From contig NZ_LMNG01000011.1 of assembly GCF_001423295.1 (NCBI RefSeq), positions 1-34,597 of the forward strand: 34,597 bases of DNA, read 5' to 3'. Positions 17,211-25,718 of the stretch are shown piece after piece; the stretch's first letter is position 1; the number at the start of each line of letters is the position of its first letter. Under the pieces are notes generated by a model. The model saw only the letters and a list, made by a program, of their open reading frames with translations, searched no databases and was not told the origin of the DNA. Both the position numbers and the translations under genes were made by a program. Source of the DNA: Methylobacterium sp. Leaf112. GTDB taxonomy: Bacteria; Pseudomonadota; Alphaproteobacteria; Rhizobiales; Beijerinckiaceae.

Positions 17211-17834
17211 ATGCTTGACCGTAAGAGAACCCCGGCCCGGACCCGCGACACCCGGCTGCTGCCGGGGGAGGCCGCCGACATCGCCCTCGGCGTCGGCCTC
17301 GCCACGGCCAAGGACCATCGGGCGGTCCGCACCCTCGGGAGCCTGAGCGAAGTCGGCGCCTGGGAGGTGCTGTTCGCGGTCTCGGCCGCGACCTGGGCCG
17401 TGGGCGCTGCGCGCGGCGACGCCCGGCTGGCGGCGACGGGCCGGCACATGCTCGGGGCGGGCCTCCTGGCGAGCCTGACGAAGACCACCCTCAAGCGCCT
17501 CGTCCATCGCACCCGGCCGAACGTCCTGATGGAGGAGAACACCTATGCCCGCGGCTGGCTCGGCCCCAACGACGGGCCGTGGCAATCCTTCCCGTCGGGA
17601 CATGCGGCGGTGAGCGTCGCGGTGGCGCGCGCCGTTGCCCGGGCGTGTCCGGAGGCGGGCGGCGCGGTCCAGGCGGGGGCCGGCCTCATCGTGGTGGCGC
17701 AGGTGTTGCGCGGGGCGCATTATCCGGCCGACGTGGCGGTCGGCGCCCTGATCGGGCTCGCCGCCGAGGCCGCCGTGAACCGCGTCGCCGGACCCGTGAC
17801 CGACGGCCCTCGACCTCCGGCGCCATCCCGGTAA
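17211..17834 (+). CDS. PAP2-family phosphatase
   Basis: This 207-residue protein contains the three PAP2 motifs: K95-x6-R102-P (KRLVHRTRP), the P128-S-G-H131 motif in SFPSGHAAVSV, and R167-x2-H170 in LRGAHYPADV. Two to four membrane segments are plausible (for example around residues 50-66, 80-92, 130-145 and 155-190). The family dephosphorylates lipid phosphates such as undecaprenyl pyrophosphate or phosphatidic acid, and the active site faces the periplasm. I chose ATG 17211; a TTG three codons upstream (17202) is open but unlikely. The next gene, in the same direction, starts 66 bp later, so both may share a transcript. Confidence 0.85.
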   Translation: MLDRKRTPARTRDTRLLPGEAADIALGVGLATAKDHRAVRTLGSLSEVGAWEVLFAVSAATWAVGAARGDARLAATGRHMLGAGLLASLTKTTLKRLVHRTRPNVLMEENTYARGWLGPNDGPWQSFPSGHAAVSVAVARAVARACPEAGGAVQAGAGLIVVAQVLRGAHYPADVAVGALIGLAAEAAVNRVAGPVTDGPRPPAPSR

Positions 17835-17899
17835 GGGATTTGCCTGAGGGACTCGCCTGAGAATTTGCCCGTGCACGCGCCCGAGAAGAGGACTGGCCC

Positions 17900-19477
17900 A
17901 TGAGAGATTTCGCCCGGCCCGGGCGTTCCCCGGTCCATGCCGGTGCGGCCGCCGTCGCGACCTCGCACCCCCTCGCCTCCCTGGTGGCCGTCGAGACCCT
18001 TCGGGCCGGGGGCAATGCCGTCGACGCCGCCATCGCGGCGGTGGCGGTGCAATGCGTCGTCGATCCGCTGATGACCGGCATCGGCGGCGACTGCTTCGCC
18101 CTGTACGCCCCGAAGGGCGCCTCCGTCCCCATCGCCCTCAACGGCTCGGGCCGCAGCCCGGCGGCGGCGCACGATGCGTGGTACCTCGAGCAAGGCGTCA
18201 CCATCGAGCCCACCTCCCCCCATGCGGTGACGGTGCCGGGCGCCGTCGCCGCCTGGAGCCGCCTGCTCGCCGATCACGGCACGCGCGACCTCGCCGCGCT
18301 GCTGCGGCCGGCCATCGCCTACGCGGAGGATGGCTACCCGGTGCAGCCCCGCGTCGCCTTCGACTGGGCCCGCAACGCCGCGCGGGTCGCCGCCGATCCG
18401 GTCTCGGCCGCGCTCTTCCTGCCCGGCGGCGCGGCGCCGGAGGCGGGCACGCGCATGCGCAACCCGCGCCTCGCCGCCACCCTGCGGCGCATCGCCGGGG
18501 ACGGCGCGCGCGGTTTCTACGAAGGCCCCGTGGCCCGCGACATGGTCGACCGCCTGCGGGCTTTGGGCGGCCTCCACACCCTGGAGGATTTCGCCGCCGC
18601 CGCGCCTGAGATCGTCACCCCGATCACCACGCGCTATCGCGGCTACGACGTGTACGAATGCCCGCCGAGCGGCCAGGGCCTCGCCGTGCTGATGATGCTC
18701 AACATGCTCGGCGCCGACGACGTCGGTGCCCTGTCCGAGCTCGACCGGGTCCACCTCTTCGCCGAGGCGTGCAAGCAGGCCTATCACCACCGCGATGCCC
18801 TGTTCGCCGATCCGGTGCTCGCCGCCGTGCCGGTGGATCACCTGCTTTCTCAGGCGTGGCACGCGCGGGCGCGGGGCGCCATCAGCATGGGCCGGGCGCA
18901 AAGTCCCGTGATCTGGCCCGAGATCGCCCACACCGACACGATTTACCTCTGCGTGGTCGACCGCGACGGCAACGCCATCTCGCTCATCAACTCGATCTTC
19001 CAGCCCTTCGGCACCGGCATCACCGCGCCGGAGAGCGGCGTGCTCCTGCACAATCGCGGCCTGTCCTTCCGGGTCGAGCCCGGCCACCCCAACACCATCG
19101 GGCCGAAGAAGCGCCCCATGCACACCATCATCCCGGGCCTGCTCATGCGCGACGGCCGCGCGGTGGCGCCGTTCGGCGTCATGGGCGGGCATTACCAGGC
19201 CATGGGCCACGTCGAGCTGCTCACCGGCCTCCTCGACCGCGGCCTCGACGTGCAGGAGGCCTTGGACGCGCCCCGCAGCTTCGCCTACGGCGGCGGCCTC
19301 GAACTCGAGCCCGGCTTCGGCCCCGGCCTCGCGGCGGGCCTCGCCGCCCGCGGCCACACCCCACTCGCCGCGGCCCAGCCCATCGGCGGCGGCCAGATCA
19401 TCTGGATCGACCACGCCGCCGGCACCCTCACGGCGGGCTCCGACCCCCGCAAGGATGGCTGCGCGCTGGGGTATTGA
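17900..19477 (+). CDS. Gamma-glutamyltransferase family protein
   Basis: The 525-residue protein starts with AAVATSHPLASLVAVETLRAGGNAVDAAIAA, the standard opening of the gamma-glutamyltranspeptidase Ntn-hydrolase family. It contains SPHAVTVPGAVAAW, PPSGQGLAVLMMLNML and the small-subunit start IAHTDTIYLCVVDRDGNAISLINSI. By alignment to the family pattern the autocatalytic nucleophile is Thr347 (in TDTIY), so self-cleavage into two subunits is expected. The closing PMHTIIPGLLMRDGR and GVMGGHYQAMGHVE are also typical. No signal peptide is visible, unlike classical periplasmic GGT, so the enzyme may be cytoplasmic and act on gamma-glutamyl or similar amides. The ATG is preceded by GAAGAGGA. Confidence 0.9.
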   Translation: MRDFARPGRSPVHAGAAAVATSHPLASLVAVETLRAGGNAVDAAIAAVAVQCVVDPLMTGIGGDCFALYAPKGASVPIALNGSGRSPAAAHDAWYLEQGVTIEPTSPHAVTVPGAVAAWSRLLADHGTRDLAALLRPAIAYAEDGYPVQPRVAFDWARNAARVAADPVSAALFLPGGAAPEAGTRMRNPRLAATLRRIAGDGARGFYEGPVARDMVDRLRALGGLHTLEDFAAAAPEIVTPITTRYRGYDVYECPPSGQGLAVLMMLNMLGADDVGALSELDRVHLFAEACKQAYHHRDALFADPVLAAVPVDHLLSQAWHARARGAISMGRAQSPVIWPEIAHTDTIYLCVVDRDGNAISLINSIFQPFGTGITAPESGVLLHNRGLSFRVEPGHPNTIGPKKRPMHTIIPGLLMRDGRAVAPFGVMGGHYQAMGHVELLTGLLDRGLDVQEALDAPRSFAYGGGLELEPGFGPGLAAGLAARGHTPLAAAQPIGGGQIIWIDHAAGTLTAGSDPRKDGCALGY

Positions 19478-19610
19478 ACGGGGCAGCGCCGCGAAGATCG
19501 CCGCCGGGTCGATCGACGCCGTCCGGTCTCCCGCGGGGAAATCACGCGGGACCAGCGGCCGGGCGCCGGACCCGTGAGATCGCCCGCGCCCTTGAAACGG
19601 TGCCGCGCGG
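19478..19610. other. Non-coding gap after the GGT gene
   Basis: This stretch contains one weak inverted repeat (CCCGCG near 19529-19534 with CGCGGG near 19545-19550, 9-10 nt loop) that could help end transcription of the preceding gene. I see no open reading frame with protein-like composition. Confidence 0.35.
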
Positions 19611-19854
19611 TCATCGCGACAACCACAACCCGGCGTACTTCAACGTCGCTCCGTGGATTGGCCACCCATCCTCGTCGGTCACCAGCACGGCGATCGTCCG
19701 GCGGTCGCCGTCGCGCGGAATTTCGTCGTGCGCGATCGACGGGAAGCGATTATGGGCGGCCAGACGGATTGCGGCGAATGTCCTCACAGACCGTACCGGT
19801 ATCGTCGTCTTGGATATCCAAGTCTACGCGAAGTTCCAATGAGCGATGCAACAT
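19611..19854 (-). pseudogene. Frameshifted DUF6894-like small protein gene
   Basis: From ATG 19854 the minus strand reads MLHRSLELRVDLDIQDDD, TGTVCEDI, then loses the frame. The adjacent frame continues with AAIRLAAHNRFPSIAHDE, IPRDGDRRTIAVLVTDED and GWPIHGATLKYAGLWLSR before a stop at 19611. Together these segments resemble the small (about 80-residue) DUF6894 proteins abundant in Methylobacterium: an acidic D..G..C.D start, an alanine-rich helix, and a DGDRRT..V.V.DE.G.P....L..A strand pair. The span is 244 nt, one more than 81 codons, which fits a single-base insertion near 19780-19790. A short GTG-started remnant of the second frame could still be made. The family call rests on pattern memory only. 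Confidence 0.5.
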
Positions 19855-19976
19855 GACACGATTCGACCACGACATCCAAGCATGAGAACTGGGAAGCGCT
19901 GGTATTGAGAGTGTCGAGTTTCACCATTCGAAGCATCGTCGTCCGGATCGCATGATCTGGCGGCGGTCCCGGCGTC

Positions 19977-20710
19977 TCACGCGTCCTGGCGCGCACCGAC
20001 CCGTTCAAGGTGCAGGTAGTTGGGATTGAACAACGCCAACCGCTCCAGTCCCGGCCGATTGAGGATGGGCAACCGGCGCCCTTTCAGCGTCAGGAGTCCG
20101 CGCTGTCGCAACGTCTGCAAGGTCCGGTTGACGTGCACGGGTGTCAGGCCGGTGACCTCGGCGAGGTCCGATTGAGTCAGGGGCATGTCGTAGCTGGCGT
20201 CCTGCGTCTGCCCGATGCCGCGCAGGCGATGGAACAATTCGCAGAATAGATGGGCCAGCCGCTCCAGGGCGTCGCGTCCGCCGAGGTTGAGGATCCATTC
20301 CCGCTGGGTCCCCGCATTCACCAGCGATTCCCTCCATAAGGCCCGCGTCACCTGCGGCGTGCGGACATCATGGCCTCGAACGCCGCCGGCGCGATCTCGA
20401 TCAGCGTCACGGCGGTGAGCGTGCCGATCGAGTGGTCCATCTCGGACAGCACGAAGACGTTGTGGTCACACAGGTCGCCGGGCAGAAAGAAAGCCACGAT
20501 CTGGCGGCAGCCATCCGGAAGCTGCTTATAGCGGCAGGCCCAACCCGAAAGGACCAGGCGCACGACCCGTGGGTCTTCACCCTCGCGGATGATGTCCGAC
20601 CTGGGCTCGTAGTGAAGCATTCGCCCGTCGGTCAGAGCAAGAAGCGCACGGCGCTCTTCGTCGTCCAAGTGCTCGAACTGTTCCAGCTTGACGATAAGCG
20701 GATGGGTCAT
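19977..20710 (-). pseudogene. Crp/Fnr-family regulator split by a one-base deletion
   Basis: The 5' part (ATG 20710, preceded by GAAGGA) encodes a cyclic-nucleotide-type sensor beta roll: LEQFEHLDDEERRALLAL, IIREGEDPRVVRLVLSGWA, CRQIVAFFLPGDLCD. It ends prematurely at 20348 after EAMMSARRR. The 3' part starts in the next frame (GTG 20351) with TRALWRESLVNAGTQREWIL, RDALERLAHLFCELFHRLR and the DNA-binding helix-turn-helix PLTQSDLAEVTGLTPVHVNRTLQTLRQRGLL. In intact homologues these are continuous. The total length of 734 nt equals 245 codons minus one base, so one missing base near 20348-20355 explains the break. The broken ends form a GTGA overlap, so both halves could still be translated in a coupled way. 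Without joining, DNA binding would be uncoupled from sensing. Confidence 0.82.
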
Positions 20711-21140
20711 CGTCCGGTCCTTCGTTCCCGGGTGAGATCCGGGTGCCAAACCGAACACGATGTCGCATCTAACCTATGTGTGATCGGCTCACACCACTTT
20801 ACGTTAGAAGTTCCGCCCTTTCGGATACGATCCATACGGTTTGGCCGCCGTGATCCCGCCCGCGCCTCGACCCCAGGTCCGCTTCCGCGCGCCCACCTGC
20901 ACACACCGCGCGGCCTCGCGCCGGATGCGGATGGAGCCGACTTGTCCCATCGCGACCAGGCCTACCTGTGGGCTTCCGCTGCGATTCCCGGCAGAACCGC
21001 GCCATTCGCGCGCGAGGGGATCGGTTCATTGCTCTGCGGTTTCGTCCTCGCCGATGCGGTCGGCGCTTCGCTCGTGGAAGTCCCGTCCACCGCGCGATCG
21101 CGGAACCCATGCGTATCGCCCCTGGCTGGCCTGAACGCAC

Positions 21141-21248
21141 GGACTTCGCCAAGCCGCCGGACTTCGCCAAGCCGCCGGACTTCGCCAAGCCGCCGGACTT
21201 CGCCAAGCCGCCGGACTTCGCCAAGCCGCCGGACCTCACCAAGCCGCA
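21141..21248. repeat. 18-bp minisatellite, six units
   Basis: Five perfect tandem copies of GGACTTCGCCAAGCCGCC begin at 21141, 21159, 21177, 21195 and 21213. A degenerate sixth copy (GGACCTCACCAAGCCGCA) lies at 21231-21248. The unit is a multiple of three, so it keeps all frames open; read as protein it would give DFAKPP on the plus strand or GLAKSG/RLGEVR on the minus strand. No flanking coding sequence of recognisable type shows which, if any, is used. Copy number is likely to vary by slippage. Confidence 0.95.
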
Positions 21249-21620
21249 CGGACAGGTCTGCGTTCGGGTGACAGCACCGAAGCGATTCGTACGGCGCGCG
21301 GACTGGCACAGCCGTCACGCGCTCTCATCGCACGGTCGCGATTGCCGTGATGCCCGCTGAGTTCGCGGTTTTCCCCGCGATCGAGCGCGCGGCGACCCAG
21401 CCTTCCGCGCGATCGATCCGATGGATGTCTATCGGATTACCGTGTTCGCCGAGGTGATCTCGTGTCGATCCCCCAGGACGTTACGACCCGAAGCGACCAC
21501 GTGAATGACATCCTGTTCGATGCATTCACGCCGTGCGCGAAGCTCCAGATCCCTCAGATGTGAGATGAGGGCTTCTCGCACGGGACCGATCCTGGGCGAT
21601 GGCCGCCCCGACCCTGCACG

Positions 21621-21788
21621 TCACGTCTTCCGCCAGTGGTCCAATACATCGTCGGTGCGGAAGACATGCCCGGCATCGCGATACCTGTATTCCAGACGGA
21701 CGACCTCGTCGGCTGTGATCGGGGGAACATCAAGAACCGACGAGATCGACTGGATGATCTCCAGCCCCATAAGGCTATGGAAAGCCAT
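21621..21788 (-). CDS. Possible small protein (55 aa), unrecognised
   Basis: The minus strand encodes 55 residues starting MAFHSLMGLEIIQSISSVLD and ending DDVLDHWRKT. It has a protein-like balance of hydrophobic and charged residues, unlike the other frames here, with an amphipathic first helix and an acidic/aromatic second half. The same frame stays open after the stop for about 60 residues of plausible helical composition (containing REALISHLRDLELRARRECI), so a longer gene interrupted by a stop codon is an alternative. No strong ribosome site is seen. I do not recognise a family. Confidence 0.35.
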   Translation of the reverse strand: MAFHSLMGLEIIQSISSVLDVPPITADEVVRLEYRYRDAGHVFRTDDVLDHWRKT

Positions 21789-22077
21789 GATGGTCCGAAA
21801 TCACCTGGGTTAGACTCCGCGCACCAATCCACGGCTGTGGTATGCGCAACGAATATGTTCGTGATCCGAAATGCGGTCGAGAAGGTGAAAGTTTTCGATT
21901 GATTGCGAATACCAGAAAGATGATGAATTTCGCATTGTATAGCCCTGCGCACCGCGAAGTACGGGTGTCGATCACGTTCGGAAACGTTTGGTCGGGGCAT
22001 CACCCGTTAACCCTGCTTTCGTCTCTCCCCGGTACAAGGGGTCGGCCGCTAAAATCCGCTTTCAACATCAAAGAGTT

Positions 22078-23769
22078 ATGTCAGTGACCATTCTTACGTC
22101 GATACGGGGCAAATTGATTGCCTGCTTCTCCGTCATGCTTGCGCTGATCTGCGCCCTGGCGGGCTTGGCCTACTTCCAGATCGAGACCATCAACCGGGCG
22201 GCGACGGAGATGCGGGCGACGCGGCTTCCGGCAACACAGGCGCTCGGCGGAATCCAGGCCGCGACCCTGCGGATCCGCGTCAACGGCAATCGCGTGCTCT
22301 CGGCGCGCACGGCGCAGCAGAAGACCGAGGCCCTGAGCGCGATCCAGCAGCGCCTGGCCGAACTCGACGGCGTCCGGTCGCGCTATGCTGGCCTGATCCA
22401 GGCCCCGGCGACGCGCGACCTGTACGCGAGCTTCGAGCGCCAATGGGCGGCCTATCTCGCGCAGCAGACCGAAGGGTTCCGCCTCGCAGAGCGCGGCGAC
22501 GTCGAAGCCGCGCAGGAGCAGTACAATTCCACCCTGTCCGACGCCATCCGGGCCATCGTCGCCACCCTGAACAAGCTCGTCGAGTCCGAGATGTCGGCGG
22601 CGGCCGCGAGCGGCGTCGAGGCCCAGACCGCCTACGAGACCGCGCGGACGCAGATGCTCGGCTTCCTCGTCGGCGCGGCGATCCTCGCCCTCGGCGCCGT
22701 GGTGATGCTGGTCCTGTCGATCAGCCGCCCCCTCGGCCGCATGACGGCCGCGATGGGTCGGCTCGCCGGTGGCGACGCCGCGACGGAGATCCCGGCCGTC
22801 GGGCGGCGCGACGAGATCGGCGCCATGGCGGGCGCCGTGCAGGTCTTCAAGGACAACATGCTCCGCGCCCGCGCCCTGGAAGCCGAGACCGCGCAGGCAC
22901 GCCTCGATGCCGAGGCGCAGCGCAAGGCCGGCATGCGCCAGATGGCCGACGCCTTCGAGCACGCCGTCGGGGGCATCGTCGGGATGGTCTCGTCCTCGGC
23001 CACCGAGCTTCAGGCGACGGCCCAGACCATGACCGTCACGGCGTCGGAGACGGCGAACCAATCGACGACGGTCGCGGTCGCGGCCGGCGAGGCCGCCGCC
23101 AACGTCCAGACCGTGGCGGCCGCCGCCGAGGAGCTCGGCTCCTCGGTGCAGGAGATCGGGCGCCAGGTCTCCGGCTCCTCCGGCCTCGCCCAGATGGCGG
23201 TGGGCGAAGCGGACCAGACCATGCAGCTCGTCCAGGCCCTGAGCCAGGCCTCGGCCCGGATCGGCGACATGGTCGGGTTGATCGCCAACATCGCGAGCCA
23301 GACCAACCTGCTCGCCCTCAACGCCACCATCGAGGCGGCCCGCGCCGGCGAGGCCGGGCGGGGCTTCGCCGTCGTCGCCACGGAGGTGAAGGAGCTCGCC
23401 TCCCAGACCGCGCGGGCCACGGAGGAGATCGGCAGCCAGATCACCCAGATCCAGGGGGTGACGGGCCAGGCGGTGGCGGCCATCGGCTCCATCACCACGC
23501 GCATCCGCGAGATCAACGAGGTCGCCGCCTCCATCGCGGCCGCCGTCGAGGAACAGGGTGCCGCGACGCAGGAGATCGTGCGCAACGTCGCCCAGGCCTC
23601 CACGGGCACGAGCGAGGTCACGCACAACATCGCCGGCGTGGCGCGCGCCTCCGAGGAGACCGGGGCGGCGGCGAGCCAGGTTCTGTCGGCGGCCTCCGAA
23701 CTCTCGCGCCAGTCCGAACACCTCGACGCCGAGGTGGCCCGCTTCCTCGGCACCGTACGGACCGCCTGA
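22078..23769 (+). CDS. Methyl-accepting chemotaxis protein
   Basis: The 563-residue chemoreceptor has an N-terminal membrane segment (about 12-34), a periplasmic four-helix-bundle-type ligand domain (about 35-190), a second membrane segment (about 194-216, [18 protein letters not shown]) and a HAMP domain beginning [19 protein letters not shown]. The C-terminal signalling coiled coil contains the conserved hairpin tip [20 protein letters not shown] (about 405-426), which contacts CheA and CheW. It should sense a periplasmic small molecule, unknown here, and bias the flagellar motor. It ends RFLGTVRTA with no CheR/CheB-tethering pentapeptide. ATG 22078 is chosen because the membrane anchor starts there; the upstream extension is not protein-like. 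No chemotaxis genes are adjacent, so it is an orphan receptor. Confidence 0.93.
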   Translation: MSVTILTSIRGKLIACFSVMLALICALAGLAYFQIETINRAATEMRATRLPATQALGGIQAATLRIRVNGNRVLSARTAQQKTEALSAIQQRLAELDGVRSRYAGLIQAPATRDLYASFERQWAAYLAQQTEGFRLAERGDVEAAQEQYNSTLSDAIRAIVATLNKLVESEMSAAAASGVEAQTAYETARTQMLGFLVGAAILALGAVVMLVLSISRPLGRMTAAMGRLAGGDAATEIPAVGRRDEIGAMAGAVQVFKDNMLRARALEAETAQARLDAEAQRKAGMRQMADAFEHAVGGIVGMVSSSATELQATAQTMTVTASETANQSTTVAVAAGEAAANVQTVAAAAEELGSSVQEIGRQVSGSSGLAQMAVGEADQTMQLVQALSQASARIGDMVGLIANIASQTNLLALNATIEAARAGEAGRGFAVVATEVKELASQTARATEEIGSQITQIQGVTGQAVAAIGSITTRIREINEVAASIAAAVEEQGAATQEIVRNVAQASTGTSEVTHNIAGVARASEETGAAASQVLSAASELSRQSEHLDAEVARFLGTVRTA

Positions 23770-23770
23770 C

Positions 23771-23806
23771 CCGGGCGCGACCGCGGGACGGTCGATCGGC
23801 GCCCGG
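23771..23806 (+). terminator. Hairpin after the chemoreceptor gene
   Basis: CCGGGCGC (23771-23778) pairs with GCGCCCGG (23799-23806), and an inner GACCG/CGGTC pair (23779-23783 with 23789-23793) extends the stem with a small bulge. It starts two bases after the TGA stop. There is no T tract, so it may be a weak or Rho-assisted terminator. Confidence 0.5.
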
Positions 23807-23950
23807 AGCGATCTGTGACATCCGGGCGACAGGGGGCGCTCGACGCGTGGGCGGACCGGACGAAACACGGCGGTCGGCCCGTCAACTCTACCGAGGGCTC
23901 GTTCGGCCGCGGCGCATTCCGTGCCGCGGACGGCCCCGAAGAGGCGACGA

Positions 23951-24880
23951 ATGATCGGCAGAATCCGCAAGGCCGCCCGCCGGCTCGGAACGGCCCATCT
24001 GCGACGGACGGCACGGTCCGGCAGCGCGGCGCTCGTCGCGGGCGTCCTCGGTCTCGGTTCCGGCGCCGCCGAGGCCGCATCCGCGGCGCAGCCCGGCCAG
24101 ACCGTCGGCCTTCCCGTCGGGGCGCAGTTGCCCGTCGGCCTCTACTTCGTGAACACCTCGAGCTTCGGCGTGCGGGATACGCGCCCCGTCGGTTCCGAAT
24201 CCAACATCAACCTGCCGACTTTCCTATGGGCGACGCCCTGGAGCCTGTTCGGCGCCCGGCTGAACCTCGCGGTGATCCAGCCCGTGGTGGCGGCGAGCGC
24301 GCGCGGCGCGCCCTACCAAAGCGGCATCGGCGTGCCGCTGATGGCCGCCCAGCTCGCCTGGAAGCTCTCCGACAATTTCGGCGTCAGCTACCTGTTCGGC
24401 GGCTACCACCCCGTCGAGACCCGGTTCGTGATCCAGAACGCCTCGCTGAGCCACCGCTTCGCCGCGACCTATTCGGGCGACGGCTGGAATCTCACGGCGA
24501 ACCTGCTCTATGGCATCTATCTCGACCCGATCTCGCCCCAGGGCGGGGTCTATCCGGACTATCTCAACCTCGATCTCACGGCGACGAAGAAGTTCGGCAA
24601 GTGGGAGATCGGCCCCGTGGCCTTCGGCTCGTCCGACCTGCCGACGCGCTTTCCCGGCTATCGGCGTCAGGGCCAGATCGCGGTGGGCGGGCTCGTCGGG
24701 TACAATTTTGGGCCCGTGAACCTGCAGGCCTACGTCACGCAGGACGTGGTCGAGCGCTATTACGGCGGGCGGGAGACCCGCGGCTGGCTGCGCGTCATCG
24801 TGCCGATCTACAAGGAAGCCACGAACTCGGCCGCCCCCTCCCCCTCGGTCACCGGCCCGGCCAGCCTCGCCCGGCGCTGA
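23951..24880 (+). CDS. Outer-membrane beta-barrel-type transporter (phenol MetA-pathway family-like)
   Basis: The 309-residue protein has a long, arginine-rich N-terminus and hydrophobic stretch (SGSAALVAGVLGLGSGAAEA), read as a signal peptide cleaved near AEA. It then shows alternating beta-strand patterns such as LPVGLYFVNTSSFGVRDTRP, NLTANLLYGIYLDP, LNLDLTATKKFGKWEIGPVA and VNLQAYVTQDVVERYYGG. This layout matches the SphA/Phenol_MetA_deg group of outer-membrane channels, usually annotated simply as transporters of hydrophobic or aromatic compounds. ATG 23951 is preceded by AGAGGCG. A three-copy palindromic repeat follows the stop. Confidence 0.7.
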   Translation: MIGRIRKAARRLGTAHLRRTARSGSAALVAGVLGLGSGAAEAASAAQPGQTVGLPVGAQLPVGLYFVNTSSFGVRDTRPVGSESNINLPTFLWATPWSLFGARLNLAVIQPVVAASARGAPYQSGIGVPLMAAQLAWKLSDNFGVSYLFGGYHPVETRFVIQNASLSHRFAATYSGDGWNLTANLLYGIYLDPISPQGGVYPDYLNLDLTATKKFGKWEIGPVAFGSSDLPTRFPGYRRQGQIAVGGLVGYNFGPVNLQAYVTQDVVERYYGGRETRGWLRVIVPIYKEATNSAAPSPSVTGPASLARR

Positions 24881-24912
24881 TCCTCGGCTTTCCGTCCAGC
24901 GGGAGGGATCGG

Positions 24913-24972
24913 GCCCCGCAACGGGGCATCGGGCACCGCCACGGGGCATCGTGCCCCGCAACGGGGCATCGG
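24913..24972. repeat. Three tandem 20-bp palindromic units
   Basis: Units at 24913-24932, 24933-24952 and 24953-24972 have the form GCCCCGCAACGGGGCATCGG, with the middle copy changed at a few positions. Units 1 and 3 each contain a perfect 6-bp hairpin (GCCCCG-CAA-CGGGGC). The repeat begins 32 bp after the beta-barrel gene stop and may act as a terminator or mRNA-stabilising structure. Confidence 0.85.
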
Positions 24973-25107
24973 CCCGATCGAGGCCCTCGACTTTTCGGGA
25001 TCGATCGGGCGAAACCGTCTCTGCACGCCTCAAGAGGGGGGCGCGGGGATCGAAGGGCGAGCGGCCGGGGGCCGCGCCGCGCGCAGTCCCGCGTGGAGAA
25101 GACACCG

Positions 25108-25449
25108 ATGATCATCTGGTCCGGCTGGGGCGTCCTCAGCGCCCTCATCGCCGCTATCGCCTTCGCGGGCGGCGTGCTTCTCGATCTCCAGTTGCCCAGG
25201 GTCGGCATCCCCGCGCCCACCGGCCTCGTGCTGGCGTGGCTGGTCGGAGCGAGCGCGAACTGGGTCCTGGGCAAGCGCCTCAACGGCCGGCCCGGCCGGG
25301 AGATGATCGACGCACGCACGGGGCAGCGCGTCCTGCTGGTCCGAAAGCACACCCTGTTCTGGATACCGATGCAGTACTACTCGATCCCGATGCTGGTACT
25401 CGGCGCCCTGGTGGTGGTCGGCCTCGTCCTCCGGACGCCACCGGCCTGA
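25108..25449 (+). CDS. Small membrane protein of unknown function (113 aa)
   Basis: The protein has two or three hydrophobic segments: about residues 5-25 (WGVLSALIAAIAFAGGVLLDL), 33-52 (PTGLVLAWLVGASANWVLG) and 88-108 (YYSIPMLVLGALVVVGLVL). A basic loop (GKRLNGRPGREMIDARTG) lies between them. It is an inner-membrane protein with no recognised catalytic motif. ATG 25108 is preceded by GGAGAA at suitable spacing, which also rules out the long upstream extension of the same frame as shadow of the beta-barrel gene. A direct repeat of GCCCGGCG follows the stop but does not form a hairpin. Confidence 0.72.
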   Translation: MIIWSGWGVLSALIAAIAFAGGVLLDLQLPRVGIPAPTGLVLAWLVGASANWVLGKRLNGRPGREMIDARTGQRVLLVRKHTLFWIPMQYYSIPMLVLGALVVVGLVLRTPPA

Positions 25450-25718
25450 TGCGCCCGGCGGTCACGGCCGCCCGGCGCAATCCGCGCGGCCGCCGTTCGA
25501 GCAGGAAGACGCGGTCCGCATCGTCCGGCGGAGCGAAACGCCCCGGCCGCGCGGCATCGGCGACGGAGGGACAGGCGGCATCGGGGCGGAAGCCGCCCGG
25601 CGCCCTCTTCACATTTCGGCACCCGACGACGTACCGCGCATGGCCGCCATCGGCGAAGTTCTCCGCCCGGGCGCCAGCAGGAGCGGAACGAGAATCGCAA
25701 GACGCAGGCGATCGGGTC

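Larger units (their letters stand above)
20711..22077. other. Gene-poor, probably decayed region
   Basis: About 1.37 kb separates the broken Crp/Fnr gene from the chemoreceptor gene. Apart from an 18-bp minisatellite (21141-21248) and one small possible ORF (21621-21788), the open frames have composition expected of non-coding GC-rich DNA. The last 250 bp are relatively AT-rich and probably contain the chemoreceptor promoter. I recognise no tRNA, transposase or integrase remnant. Confidence 0.5.

Noticed and set aside
22081..23970. Long minus-strand open frame opposite the chemoreceptor gene.
   Set aside because: Shadow of the chemoreceptor; repetitive GDGV/RHLG composition comes from the GC-rich coiled-coil codons.
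25451..25478. GCCCGGCG repeated after the small membrane protein gene, at first sight a terminator.
   Set aside because: The two copies are direct repeats and cannot pair into a hairpin.
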